From Burkholderiales bacterium (GTDB lineage: Bacteria > Pseudomonadota > Gammaproteobacteria > Burkholderiales > Burkholderiaceae_C): a stretch of DNA of 64,000 bases. Made by a program: the position numbers and the translations under genes. The notes under the pieces were generated by a model. It did not search any database. It was not told where the DNA came from and saw only the letters and a program-made list of their open reading frames with translations. The stretch lies in assembly GCA_016191525.1 (NCBI GenBank), contig JACPOK010000026.1:214572-278571 (forward strand), written 5' to 3'. Below are positions 25,249 to 33,541 of this stretch, in pieces; position 1 is the stretch's first letter, and the number at the start of each line of letters is the position of its first letter.

Positions 25249-26183
25249 GCCGGCAGATCGGACGGCTGCTCAGCGCCGGCGCCGGCCTTGCGGACGCGCT
25301 TGGGCTTTTCGCCAGCAGCTCCGCTTTCGTCGTTGGTCCCGGGTGCGGCCGAGTCGCCCGCGGCTTGCGCGTCGGCACTCGCAGGGTCGCCAGTAGCACC
25401 CGTGACGAGTCCAGCTGCAGCGACGGCTTGCAGGTCGTGACCTTCGCTGACGGTGAGATTGCTCATCACCTCGGAATCGCCCTGCGCGTCCTTGAGCAGG
25501 TCGGTCGCGACCTCCTGGATGTCCTTGCGGAGATTGGCGGCTTCCGGGTCGGCCGAGTCCATCGTGGAGCTGATGCGATTTAGCATCTTGAAGCACGCAG
25601 TGCGGGCTTGCGTGACGTCGATCTTTATCGCGTACAGCGCCTTCTTGATTTCGCGCATGCGGCCGTGGTGATCCTGCGGCTTCGTGAGGTTTTGAAGCCA
25701 AGCGGCCTTCGCCCGCGTGAAGAACATGTCCGCCTCGAGCAAGAGGTCCAAGTAGGAATTCGCATGCGGACTCGCGACGGGAGCTTCGTAGCTGGTCGGA
25801 CGCGCATGGATGACGTCGACGACGGCATCGGGCTTTTGGTTGAAGCGCTTCGCCAAGTCCAATGTGCGCGTGACGAGCAGTTCACGGACGTGCTTGACCT
25901 TCTCCTCGATTGCCTCCTCGATCTTGTTGAGGGATGGATGGTCAACGCCACGGTATTCACGGGCCCGCGTCAAGGTGTGGAACATGCGGGCCAGGTAAAG
26001 GTAATCCCGCCGGATCAGGCGCCTGACCTCTTCGGACTCCAGGCGTATGGGCCGCATGATGGCCGCGCCTTCGAAGTTCGGTCCGAAGACGTCGGTGAGC
26101 GAGAAGCGTTCGGTTTCGCTGCCGAAGATCGGCGCGTCCAGGCGCGTACCGGGAAGAAGCAGTGACTTGGTAGGTTGTTGCAT
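25245..26183 (-). CDS. Possible AcaB/DUF1845-like conjugation-element protein
   Basis: 312 aa; ATG 26183 is chosen because the predicted transcript starts near 26205 and AGGA lies eight bases upstream, whereas ATG 26228 lies upstream of that start. Helical middle (about 65-195) with YRGVDHPSLNKIEEAIEEK and SYLDLLLEADMFFTRA blocks, then a low-complexity Ala/Gly/Lys tail. The pattern recalls the DUF1845 proteins of integrative elements, which include the IncC regulator AcaB. This match is tentative. Promoter site E and linkage to the helicase place it in the conjugation regulon. Confidence 0.45.
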   Translation of the reverse strand: MQQPTKSLLLPGTRLDAPIFGSETERFSLTDVFGPNFEGAAIMRPIRLESEEVRRLIRRDYLYLARMFHTLTRAREYRGVDHPSLNKIEEAIEEKVKHVRELLVTRTLDLAKRFNQKPDAVVDVIHARPTSYEAPVASPHANSYLDLLLEADMFFTRAKAAWLQNLTKPQDHHGRMREIKKALYAIKIDVTQARTACFKMLNRISSTMDSADPEAANLRKDIQEVATDLLKDAQGDSEVMSNLTVSEGHDLQAVAAAGLVTGATGDPASADAQAAGDSAAPGTNDESGAAGEKPKRVRKAGAGAEQPSDLPA

Positions 26184-26211
26184 GTGCCGGGTCCTGTTGG
26201 CTATCGAAGCC

Positions 26212-26266
26212 AATGTAGGGCCCGGCATGACACCGAATGCCGCGCGAAAACGGCGAATTTGGTGGG
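26212..26266 (-). promoter_or_regulatory. Shared activator-type promoter, site E
   Basis: Read on the reverse strand: a box with ACCAAATTCG before GTTTTCGCGCGG (TTTT at 26250-26247), then -10-like TACATT at 26217-26212, 33 nt from the first T. It predicts a start near 26205 and a leader of about 22 nt before ATG 26183. Confidence 0.65.
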
Positions 26267-26267
26267 T

Positions 26268-26945
26268 TTACGCAGTCGGCGGCTTTACCGCTTCGGGGGA
26301 CTGGCTCGCCGTGATGCGCCAGAGCAGGGCGCCCGTGACGGAAGCGAAGCCGTTGCTTTCGTCACCCGCAAGTGCGTCACGATCAAGGTAGATGACATCT
26401 GCGGTGTCATCCTCGGGATTGCGGGTAAACCCGAGAATTTGCGCGGAAGGGCCTTGAACGCAGTACCGCGCGCTGACCTCCTGATTGTTCTCCACAAGAT
26501 AGACTTTTCCGGGATTCGGAATGTGGACCCTGCGCGAGAAGATCAGGAAGTCGCCAAGTGAGAAACCTTGAGGAACTTGGCTTCCCAGCGGAAAGTAAAA
26601 GAGCGAGTCGACGGATTGGCGGTCCCACATCAGTCCGGGGGGCAAGAAGATATTGGCCATGCTCCCGCCCAGGTAGTCGTAGATTTGCAGGTGATCTCGT
26701 TCGCTGCCGGTGTCGAAAATCTCTGCGGCCGGCACTTTGACGGCATCGCACAGTCTGAACACATCGCTAAGTGGAAGATCAGCATCCTTGTTGAAGAATT
26801 CGAAAAGGTGGTGAATTTCGTCACCACCGAATAAGCTCCGAAACTCTGAAGCGAAGGTGGGGAGGGACGTGTCGAGACCGTGGCGCTCGTAGGCCACTCT
26901 AAGTCGCTGTGCTACCAGCGACGCCGCCGCATTTCTCTCGGTCAT
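26268..26945 (-). CDS. Phage-repressor-like regulator (HTH plus S24-like C-terminus)
   Basis: 225 aa. The N-terminal 95 residues are helical with a plausible helix-turn-helix around FFNKDADLPLSDVFRLCDAVKVPAAEIF. The C-terminal half has the beta-rich order of LexA/CI-type domains (SLGDFLIFSRR…GKVYLVENNQEVSARY…). I cannot assign the catalytic Ser/Lys with confidence, so self-cleavage is open. The gene lies just upstream of promoter E, and its own upstream region holds an inverted repeat that could be an operator. It may keep transfer genes off until an SOS-type signal. Confidence 0.55.
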   Translation of the reverse strand: MTERNAAASLVAQRLRVAYERHGLDTSLPTFASEFRSLFGGDEIHHLFEFFNKDADLPLSDVFRLCDAVKVPAAEIFDTGSERDHLQIYDYLGGSMANIFLPPGLMWDRQSVDSLFYFPLGSQVPQGFSLGDFLIFSRRVHIPNPGKVYLVENNQEVSARYCVQGPSAQILGFTRNPEDDTADVIYLDRDALAGDESNGFASVTGALLWRITASQSPEAVKPPTA

Positions 26946-26962
26946 TCATGTGCCCCACGGTC

Positions 26963-26985
26963 TTACAGTTTCGGCGGAAGTGTAA
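26963..26985. promoter_or_regulatory. Inverted repeat, possible operator of the repressor-like gene
   Basis: TTACA (26963-26967) and TGTAA (26981-26985) are separated by 13 bp, 18 nt upstream of the repressor start. Position and symmetry fit an autoregulatory operator. The remaining sequence to 27200 shows no gene. Confidence 0.4.
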
Positions 26986-27200
26986 ACGCGAGCGCGCTTT
27001 CACCTGTATCAGGCGCGACTGCTAGACGAGGGAACGCATCGCCGCTGGGGCATCGAAAGGCATGGGCGCGCTACTGAAAAAGCCTTGAGACGCGCACTCT
27101 GCCACATGGTTCTGACGTCAAACCGACAATTTGAAGCCTGCGAGCAGTTGCCTGGCCCTGCAATCTCGTTGGCCGCGGTTTCTGAACGATCGGCCTCTGC

Positions 27201-27593
27201 TCAATGCTTTCGCCGAAAGACTTCCACCCCTATCGCCTGGCAATCAGGATATACGTCCGGCTTTTCCGTCGAGACGCAGGCCGCAACTACTTTCGGGTGC
27301 GCGATCATTGCGGACAGAATCTCGTCGCACAGGGTTTCTTGAAGTCCGATGTGTCCTTTGCTTACGCGCTCAGAGATGACTTCGCGGATAAAGTCGTAGT
27401 CCACAACTTCATTGAGGTCGTCCTTAGTCGGGGTCGAGGAAGCGAATGGCACGTAGAGGTCGACATTGAAGATGATTCGCTGCGGAGAATCCTGCTCGAA
27501 AGCGTGAACTCCAATTCTTACCGGCACTTCATAGCCTCGGAGAAACAGTCGTCGGCACGAGGCAAGCAAATCGGCTGGGGCGTTCGTATTCAT
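27201..27593 (-). CDS. folB: Dihydroneopterin aldolase
   Basis: 130 aa from ATG 27593 (TGATG overlap with the reductase stop; a TTG one codon earlier is less likely). FolB family features are clear: GVHAFEQDSPQ at 29-38 with Glu33, VVDYDFIREV at 63-72, HIGLQETLCDEI at 81-92, and STEKPDVYPD with the catalytic Lys111. The enzyme cleaves dihydroneopterin to 6-hydroxymethyl-dihydropterin in folate synthesis. Pairing with a pteridine reductase suggests a dedicated pterin unit of chromosomal origin carried as cargo. Confidence 0.92.
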   Translation of the reverse strand: MNTNAPADLLASCRRLFLRGYEVPVRIGVHAFEQDSPQRIIFNVDLYVPFASSTPTKDDLNEVVDYDFIREVISERVSKGHIGLQETLCDEILSAMIAHPKVVAACVSTEKPDVYPDCQAIGVEVFRRKH

Positions 27594-28402
27594 CAATGGT
27601 GCTTTTTAAGGTGGTCCTCAACAACGAACATGATGTCTCGATCGAGGGGTATGAGGTGCTGTCCATTGTCGACGACGACGGTGGTTCCGTTCATGCCTGG
27701 GATGGTCGCGACTTGTACGCAGGCATGAGCTACATCGGCTGGATTGATTGGACGCCGCAGCGGGTTCACCTTGGCCGCGAGCTGGAAGTTCTCGTCATTT
27801 TGCGGACCGCTCGGGAACATCAGACCTGGCGCAACTCCGCATACTCGCGCCATACCCTCAAGGGACAGGGCCTGCAAGTTGATGGCACGCTCGAGGGCGA
27901 GCTTCGTGACGGTGTAGGAGAAATAGTCCGGGTTCAAGTTGAAGACCTTCTGGTCCAGCACATGGATCGCACAGCGGTCGACGCCATCGCCGGCCACTGC
28001 CTGTTGTGCCAGCATCCGAGCGAAGGACATAGGCGCGATGAGATTCACGCTGAGTTGGCGAAGGGTTGTTTCGGGGTCGAAATCAAGGCCGGTGTCGGGC
28101 TCGAAGGCCGAGGCGTTGTTCACGATGCAACGCAGAGGTTGACGCTCGGTGACTTGTGCCATCAGTGAGCGGCGTCCGTCTTCAGTGCTGATGTCGGCTT
28201 CGATGGCCTGGGCCTTGTGGCCGTCGGAGCGCAGCTCAGCACAGAGCGATTCCGCTTCGGAGCCAGACGCACGGTACTGACACCACACTTGCCAACCGGC
28301 CCGCGCAAAAGCCTGACATACGACAGCACCAAGCCGTCTCCCACCGCCGGTGACGAGGACGTTAGAGGGGAAAGTCGGGTTCGTGGTTTCCATGTCTCTC
28401 AT
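27593..28402 (-). CDS. PTR1/FolM-like pteridine reductase (SDR family)
   Basis: 269 aa. Nucleotide loop TGGGRRLG at 18-25, with the arginine typical of NADPH-dependent pteridine reductases; NNAS at 95-98. The catalytic set is Asp150, Tyr163 and Lys167, with the D-x12-Y-x3-K spacing of PTR1 rather than the serine of ordinary SDRs. It likely reduces dihydrobiopterin, dihydromonapterin or folate species with NADPH. It is co-translated with folB. Two in-frame starts (28402, 28393) are possible and neither has a strong ribosome-binding site. Confidence 0.78.
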   Translation of the reverse strand: MRDMETTNPTFPSNVLVTGGGRRLGAVVCQAFARAGWQVWCQYRASGSEAESLCAELRSDGHKAQAIEADISTEDGRRSLMAQVTERQPLRCIVNNASAFEPDTGLDFDPETTLRQLSVNLIAPMSFARMLAQQAVAGDGVDRCAIHVLDQKVFNLNPDYFSYTVTKLALERAINLQALSLEGMARVCGVAPGLMFPSGPQNDENFQLAAKVNPLRRPINPADVAHACVQVATIPGMNGTTVVVDNGQHLIPLDRDIMFVVEDHLKKHH

Positions 28403-28525
28403 TTTATGGACACACGCGATCGTACCTTCCTCGCTTTGCGCTCCGGCTCCGGCGTTTTCGAACCATTCATAATTGGGCTCGCGAGCGAGGATCGACCCGC
28501 CCGAAAATTCCCAACCGGAGAACGT

Positions 28526-29047
28526 ATGAAACTTTTGCGATTCGTGGCAGCAGTTGTGGTTCTGGTATCGGCGTCAGGTGTGAGCCTGGCGGGTGTGAAA
28601 GGCAAGGTTGGATCGTGCAAGCCAGGCGTCTTCTTGACGGTAGGCGGCAAGATCAAGAACATGACGAACGCCGTGGACAAGACCTACGAATTCACGGAGC
28701 AGGAACTGCTGGCCATGCAGACCTCGACCATCGAAACCTCGACAGCATGGACAGCCAAGAGTGCCTTTGTTGGCCCCAAGCTGGACGACCTGCTGAAGAA
28801 GGTCGGTGCGAGTGGAGAGACCGTTCAGTTCGTAGCGCTCAACGACTATATCGCCGACATGCCGTCGAGCGTGTCGGAGAAATACGGCGCCATTCTCGCG
28901 CACACGCGCAATGACAAGCGCCTTCTCGTGCGCGACCACGGTCCGCTGTTCGTCATGCTGCCGAGGGACAAGTACCCTGCGGAGCTGAATACACCGCTGG
29001 CGGCGAGGTGGTATGTGTGGCAGGTTTGCAGAATCGACGTGCAATGA
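28526..29047 (+). CDS. Periplasmic protein with molybdopterin-oxidoreductase-like fold
   Basis: 173 aa; ACCGGAGAACGT before ATG 28526 fixes the start. Signal peptide at 1-22. The mature part (FTEQELLAMQTSTIET…, FVGPKLDDLLKKVG, VQFVALNDYIADMP, GPLFVMLPRDKYP) follows the pattern of small SUOX-fold proteins. I see no obvious cofactor cysteine, so it may be a sensor-like relative rather than an enzyme. It overlaps the histidine-kinase gene as ATGA and probably supplies that kinase with a periplasmic signal. Confidence 0.6.
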   Translation: MKLLRFVAAVVVLVSASGVSLAGVKGKVGSCKPGVFLTVGGKIKNMTNAVDKTYEFTEQELLAMQTSTIETSTAWTAKSAFVGPKLDDLLKKVGASGETVQFVALNDYIADMPSSVSEKYGAILAHTRNDKRLLVRDHGPLFVMLPRDKYPAELNTPLAARWYVWQVCRIDVQ

Positions 29048-30789
29048 CGGCAGTAGCCGCGCGGCCTAAGCATTGGAGGTGGTACCTGCTGCTAGTTGTT
29101 GCAGGGGTAGCCCTCGCTGTTGGTGTGGCATGGCGCGCGGTGGTGAAACTCGATCACTTTTTGTGGGCCACTTCAGGTTCTCAAGAGCCGTACTATTGGG
29201 CGATTGCGCAAGTCCAGATTGGGGCGCTCAACCTCAAGATGACACTGCGCGACATTTCGTCCAGCAATAAGGTTGATCGAAGCGAACTTGGGCTGCATGC
29301 AGACGTTCTCGCATCGCGTATTCGGCTGCTGACACAGCCATCGGAAATGAGTGACAGCTTTCAAGCTGTGCCAGGATTCAAGGAATATTCGGCTGCATTG
29401 GCGTCCTTTGGATCGTCGTCGCTTCCCCTTGCTGATAAGGAGGATTTCGGTCCCCGCGATGCGAAAATACTTGAAGAAGAACTGGACAAACTTGCGCCGG
29501 CAATTCGAGAGCTCTCTAACAATGCCTGGTTCCAAGATAACTTCGATCGGGAGGAGATGCTTCAGATGCTCGGGCGTCGTCGTGCCGTTCTGGGCGGACT
29601 ATTCGTTCTGCTGTGCGCTGCACTGATCGCCGTCATGATTTCGTGGACGCGATACAGGTTCGTCGCGCTCGCGCGAGAACGAGCCTTGGACGCGGAAAAG
29701 CGCGCGGTGGAGGAGAAAACACAATTCCTCGGAATGGTTAGCCACGAATTGCGGTCGCCTCTACAGAGCATTGTTTCAGCGCTCGACGTGCTGGAAAGCA
29801 AGCGGGCATTGGCAGAGCACGCCGATGTGATGAAGTCGATTCGTCGGTCGGCGAATGAGCTGGCGGTGCAGCTGCGTGACATCCTTACCCTAGCCCGCGG
29901 CGAAACCGGAAGGATCGAATTGAGGCCCAAGGTCTTTGAAGCGTGCGAACTCGTAGAAGAGACGGTGGAAAACGTCAGGCGGGAGGCCCAGGCAAAAGGC
30001 TTGGACTTTCACGTCGAGACGCCAGCAGAGCCGATCTTTCTTGTGGCCGACAGTGTTCGCATCGGGCAAGTCGTGCACAACCTGGTAGGGAACGCCGTCA
30101 AGTACACCGAGCGCGGGACCGTGTCGGTGACGTTAATGGATGGTGGTGTGGGGACCGACAGTTTCCGCATGCGAATCGTGGATAGCGGTCCTGGCTTGCC
30201 GACGCGGGCCATGCTGACCGTGACGAAAGGATTGGACGCTGCCCCTGCCCTATTCGGGGAGCGCCGCGGAATTGGACTTGCGGTGGTTCGCGCGCTGTTG
30301 CTTCAGCTGGGCGGCGAGATTGCTGTTTCAGAAACCCCTGGAGGCGGGACGACGTTTGAGTTGGTGGTTCCTGCCGCTAAGGCGGAGGATCGGCCGCCAA
30401 CAATTGCCGGTGGCGAGAAGCGCATCCTAGTTGTAGACGATCGGCCTGAGTTGTTGGCCGGCTTCGCGCAAGTTTGCACAGACCTGGGCCTTGAGTGCGA
30501 TACCGCGTCGTCAGCCGTGATGGGGTTAAACCTGCTGGCGGCACATGCGTATGGCGCCGTGTTGATCGATCTGAACATGCCCGGGACATCGGGAGTGCAG
30601 ATGGCCAAGGAGGCGCGGACGTCTGGGGTGAATGCCGGCACCAAGCTCGTAGCCATGACCGCCGGGCAGGAGGGTGTCGTCGGAAGCGAGCTGGCCGTCT
30701 TCGACTCTGTCCTTGAAAAACCCGTGGGCCGCGAACAACTTGCGTCCCTCATGCAAATGGATCCGAAGCGTGTGGAGCAGCCGGCTTGA
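29044..30789 (+). CDS. Hybrid sensor histidine kinase with receiver domain
   Basis: 581 aa. Membrane helices at about 9-29 and 185-203 enclose a periplasmic sensor. A coiled linker leads to the dimerisation helix with His234 in SHELRSPLQ. The ATPase domain carries the N box NLVGNAVKYTERG, IVDSGPGLP and a G-box GIGLAVV. A C-terminal receiver has RILVVDDRPE, phospho-acceptor Asp509 in LIDLNMPG and VLEKPV. All key residues are present. It starts on the stop of the periplasmic partner. The convergent BetR-REC gene at 30805 is the likely output. Confidence 0.9.
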   Translation: MTAVAARPKHWRWYLLLVVAGVALAVGVAWRAVVKLDHFLWATSGSQEPYYWAIAQVQIGALNLKMTLRDISSSNKVDRSELGLHADVLASRIRLLTQPSEMSDSFQAVPGFKEYSAALASFGSSSLPLADKEDFGPRDAKILEEELDKLAPAIRELSNNAWFQDNFDREEMLQMLGRRRAVLGGLFVLLCAALIAVMISWTRYRFVALARERALDAEKRAVEEKTQFLGMVSHELRSPLQSIVSALDVLESKRALAEHADVMKSIRRSANELAVQLRDILTLARGETGRIELRPKVFEACELVEETVENVRREAQAKGLDFHVETPAEPIFLVADSVRIGQVVHNLVGNAVKYTERGTVSVTLMDGGVGTDSFRMRIVDSGPGLPTRAMLTVTKGLDAAPALFGERRGIGLAVVRALLLQLGGEIAVSETPGGGTTFELVVPAAKAEDRPPTIAGGEKRILVVDDRPELLAGFAQVCTDLGLECDTASSAVMGLNLLAAHAYGAVLIDLNMPGTSGVQMAKEARTSGVNAGTKLVAMTAGQEGVVGSELAVFDSVLEKPVGREQLASLMQMDPKRVEQPA

Positions 30790-30804
30790 CCGCTGCCCCA
30801 GGGG

Positions 30805-31659
30805 TCACTTGCCTGGAATGAAGGAGCTGGCCAACGCCGCAGAGATGATCGGCAAGGCCGCAGGCTTCTCGAAGAACTTGAGCCTGTATTTCGCCATGGC
30901 CCCCGCGATTTCGGTTTCATCGGCAACACCGTTGCGCATCTGGCCGGTGAGAACAATGATGGGGCAATGGGCATCATGGGCGCGAATCGCGGCCACCAGG
31001 TCGCGCGCCGTATCGTGGATCCTGTCCTTGGCGATGATCCAGTCGAGCACATAGCCATCGAACTCGCCGGCAGCCGCCGCAGCAGTAATTCGGTCGAGAT
31101 CGGTGAACGCGGTCGGTTCAAAGCCAACTGTCGCAAGGAACGACACGATCAGTTGAGCACTTTCCGGGTGGTCATCGAGAACGGCAATGCGTCGACGGCT
31201 TGCCGACGTAGCCGAGGCGGGCTCCACAACTAGGCGTTTGAAGTCGTAGGCCTGGGTCGCCAAATTGTGTTCGGCAGGCTGGACGATCCAGCTGGCATCG
31301 ACCTTGGTGAGCACCAACGCCCCGATGCGAGGTTTGTGCACCGCCGGGCCGGGGACCACCCGGCAAGGTGTGTGGGTGGCACCTGTCACGAGGATCGCAT
31401 CTACAGTTTCTTCATGTTGGCCGAGCGAAATCAGTTCCGTCAACGATTCCCCAAAGTGCTCGGCCAGGGCCTTGAGCTCTTCAAGCTCCCAGCTCGCGTT
31501 AGTAGTTAGGCGCCGATTGCCTTGGGAATATGACAAGCCGAGGATTTCAGTCACCACAGTCGACTGCTGGCTGCGCAGCACACCATGACGCTCGAGTAAC
31601 GCCCGCACGTAGACCGCGGCAAGTGAGCCTTTCTGGGATTGCGGATTGTTATCGCTCAT
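30805..31659 (-). CDS. BetR-type helix-turn-helix regulator with C-terminal receiver
   Basis: 284 aa. The N-terminal 80 residues (ILGLSYSQGNRRL…WELEELKALAEHFGESL) match the BetR helix-turn-helix of phage-like beta repressors. The last 120 residues form a receiver domain with RRIAVLDDHPE, acceptor Asp in YVLDW, Thr in VLTGQ and Lys in FFEKP. This is the reverse of the usual REC-then-DNA-binding order. It ends 15 nt from the hybrid kinase stop, facing it. Phosphorelay from that kinase is the natural model but is inferred. Confidence 0.6.
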   Translation of the reverse strand: MSDNNPQSQKGSLAAVYVRALLERHGVLRSQQSTVVTEILGLSYSQGNRRLTTNASWELEELKALAEHFGESLTELISLGQHEETVDAILVTGATHTPCRVVPGPAVHKPRIGALVLTKVDASWIVQPAEHNLATQAYDFKRLVVEPASATSASRRRIAVLDDHPESAQLIVSFLATVGFEPTAFTDLDRITAAAAAGEFDGYVLDWIIAKDRIHDTARDLVAAIRAHDAHCPIIVLTGQMRNGVADETEIAGAMAKYRLKFFEKPAALPIISAALASSFIPGK

Positions 31660-32096
31660 TACTATGTAGGCGCGTTAAGCGCACGTTCTATTTCGTTTTC
31701 CAATTAAGTCGTGCCCCGTCCCCTAATCCTGGACCACGTGACTGCGTCGCCGTCAATGTCGCTGCTCTACAACATCACGGCGCGGCACGACCATGTGGCC
31801 GCTCATACAGCGCGTTAGAGCGACTTCCAGCTCTTCCGACTGGCAATCACTGCTGGCTACCGTTTCCCCTCAGAAGTCTCCGCATTTCGCAGGCCTTGAG
31901 TCTTGGAAACTTTGCTTTCCCGAGGATCGTCCGACGGCTTCCACAGCATCGCGCACTTTTACAAGAGGTTACGCCGTATTTCACAAAATAAGCAAGAAGT
32001 GCGCTTTTAAGGTTGCGCCGGGCCATGCGATGCGCATAATACGCGAACAATGAGCATTCTATGCGCTGACCAATAATACTTAGGGAGGAACGCGAT
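31660..32096. other. 437-bp intergenic region before the flhD-like gene
   Basis: The region between divergent genes holds no convincing coding frame; readable frames here overlap the regulator or have atypical composition. It is richer in A+T than its surroundings. The promoter described at 32013-32040 lies at its right end. No clear operator was identified. Confidence 0.5.
32013..32040 (+). promoter_or_regulatory. Putative sigma70 promoter of the flhD/flhC-like operon
   Basis: TTGCGC (32013-32018), a 16-bp spacer and CATAAT (32035-32040, five of six consensus bases). AGGGAGGA follows before the ATG at 32097. This type differs from the shared activator promoters, as expected if this operon sits at the top of a cascade. 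Confidence 0.5.
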
Positions 32097-32402
32097 ATGG
32101 ACAACGCCGTCTTGAGCAAGGAAATTCAAGAACTCAACCGTCGGTACCTGAACCTCTGTGTCCGGGCCAGCGAGAACCAGCTGGTGGACCTGTGCCTGCG
32201 GACGAACGCCACGATGCCGTTCATTCGTGCGGTCCGGGACCTCTCATCGGAGCAGCTGGAAGCTTTGATCCAAACCCCCCGTTGCCTGGTGCAGCCTGCA
32301 GTCGATGAGCGGGCCGTGTCACAAGCGGGACAGATGGCGTGTCCGACGACCCGAAGCATGTTCGTCGCCGCCGCATCCCAGGTGAAGCATGCAGTTGCAT
32401 AG
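32097..32402 (+). CDS. flhD: FlhD-like transcriptional activator subunit
   Basis: 101 aa; AGGGAGGAACGCGAT precedes the ATG. The N-terminal two thirds (LSKEIQELNRRYLNLCVRAS, VDLCLRTNATMPFIRAV, LSSEQLEALIQTP) follow the FlhD helix pattern, with matching size and position before an FlhC-like gene. No flagellar genes are nearby. FlhDC relatives on mobile elements (SetCD of SXT, AcaCD of IncC plasmids) are master activators of conjugation, and that role fits here. The last 14 nt overlap flhC. Confidence 0.75.
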   Translation: MDNAVLSKEIQELNRRYLNLCVRASENQLVDLCLRTNATMPFIRAVRDLSSEQLEALIQTPRCLVQPAVDERAVSQAGQMACPTTRSMFVAAASQVKHAVA

Positions 32403-33489
32403 ACCGTTGCGCGCGAGCAATGTCTCGCTGATCGAGGAACTCGTGTCGTGGCGCTGCAAGATCCGCGACATCAAGGAGGTTGTGGAAGAGCCTGAGCGCG
32501 ATGTGGAGTGCTACTCCCGCGCGCTCTACGCACGCTTGCCGAACGAGGCTGACCGTCGTCCGCCCAATGGACCGACAGGCAGCGCCACCAGCATGCGACT
32601 TCGCTTTACAGACCTGCAGCAGTACATCGTTCTTGCGTCCGACTACCTGAACATGGTGAGTCGAGGGGTCGAACGCGGCCACGCGATGCTCGCATCCTTC
32701 CGACATCACTTCCGGAGCACGCGGCGTGCTTCCAGTGATGAGCAGCGCGTCAATCCGAGTGTGTGGTTCGGGTTGAGCCGCAATCTGGACCGCGGGGAAG
32801 CGTCGCTCATCCGATGTGGCAGCTGCACAGGCCTTCATCTTGTCGAGCGAGCGAGTGAGCGCAAGAACACGAATTGCATCTGGTGTGAAGCCGAACTCGA
32901 CGACATGGTATGCGGGCTCCACATGCACCACCCCCTGCCTGCCGCGCAGATTGCGCTCATCGAGGAACTGGTTTCTTGGCGATGCAAAATCAAGGACATC
33001 GAGTGGATCCTGCGCGCGAATGGGAAGGACGTCGCCGCATGCGCACGAGCGATCTACGCGGCACTCCCAGCCAAAGGTGACCGTCGCCCACCGAATGGGA
33101 GCACCGGCAGTGCGACCAGCATGCAGCTGCGAATATCGGACTTTCAGCAGTACGTTTCCATTGCTACTGACTACCAGAACCTATTGAGCCGAGGCGTACC
33201 ACGCGACGATGCGATGCTTGCGGCCTTCCGCTTCTATTACCTGGAGATGCGAACAAGCGAGGGGGACGACGATGGGCGAGTAAATGCCAGCGCCTGGTTC
33301 TTGCTAAGTCGGCACCTTGATGTGGGCAATGCGGCTCTCATTCGCTGCATCAGCTGCTCGGGCTTGCACCTGGTCGAGCGCATCAGCGACCGAACGAAGG
33401 GGAAGTGCAGCTGGTGTAGCGGGAAACTGGGCTTCCACAACTTCGCTCGCCGGCCGACGTACAGCGCGGCTGTCGCAAAAATGGCCTAA
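32389..33489 (+). CDS. flhC: FlhC-like activator, tandem duplicated and fused
   Basis: 366 aa, about twice the usual FlhC length (around 190). Two copies lie head to tail at about 11-170 and 186-346. Both repeat LIEELVSWRCKI, the RRPPNG-TGSATSM segment, a long helix, then the FlhC zinc site: Cys143, 146, 163, 166 in copy one and Cys320, 323, 340, 343 in copy two, offset by 177 residues. In FlhD4C2 two separate FlhC chains are used; a fused pair would make a fixed pseudo-dimer with non-identical halves. It overlaps flhD. Promoter site A begins inside its last codons. Confidence 0.85.
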   Translation: MQLHRPLRASNVSLIEELVSWRCKIRDIKEVVEEPERDVECYSRALYARLPNEADRRPPNGPTGSATSMRLRFTDLQQYIVLASDYLNMVSRGVERGHAMLASFRHHFRSTRRASSDEQRVNPSVWFGLSRNLDRGEASLIRCGSCTGLHLVERASERKNTNCIWCEAELDDMVCGLHMHHPLPAAQIALIEELVSWRCKIKDIEWILRANGKDVAACARAIYAALPAKGDRRPPNGSTGSATSMQLRISDFQQYVSIATDYQNLLSRGVPRDDAMLAAFRFYYLEMRTSEGDDDGRVNASAWFLLSRHLDVGNAALIRCISCSGLHLVERISDRTKGKCSWCSGKLGFHNFARRPTYSAAVAKMA

Positions 33490-33535
33490 TTCGGCGTTTT
33501 GGCGGGCCGACCACAAGCCCGCTTTCCCCAAGAAT
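33481..33535 (+). promoter_or_regulatory. Shared activator-type promoter, site A
   Basis: Box GGCCTAATTCGGCG then TTTTGGCGGG (TTTT at 33497), with -10-like AAGAAT at 33530-33535, 33 nt from the first T and six bases before ATG 33542. No -35 and no Shine-Dalgarno are visible. It overlaps the end of the flhC-like gene. Confidence 0.75.
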
Positions 33536-33541
33536 GGGCCG

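Noticed and set aside
26186..26228. Longer N-terminus for the AcaB-like protein
   Set aside because: That ATG lies upstream of the predicted transcription start at site E, and the later ATG has AGGA in place.
28450..28475. Sixth copy of the shared promoter box (GGCGTTTTCG)
   Set aside because: The left half does not match and no -10 lies at +33, so it is left out of the set.
31530..31991. Possible forward gene of about 150 aa
   Set aside because: It overlaps the BetR-REC gene on the other strand, has no ribosome-binding site and an odd Arg/Pro/Leu composition. Treated as intergenic.
32097..33489. Flagellar master regulator
   Set aside because: No flagellar genes are present. The context and the duplicated FlhC point to a conjugation activator.
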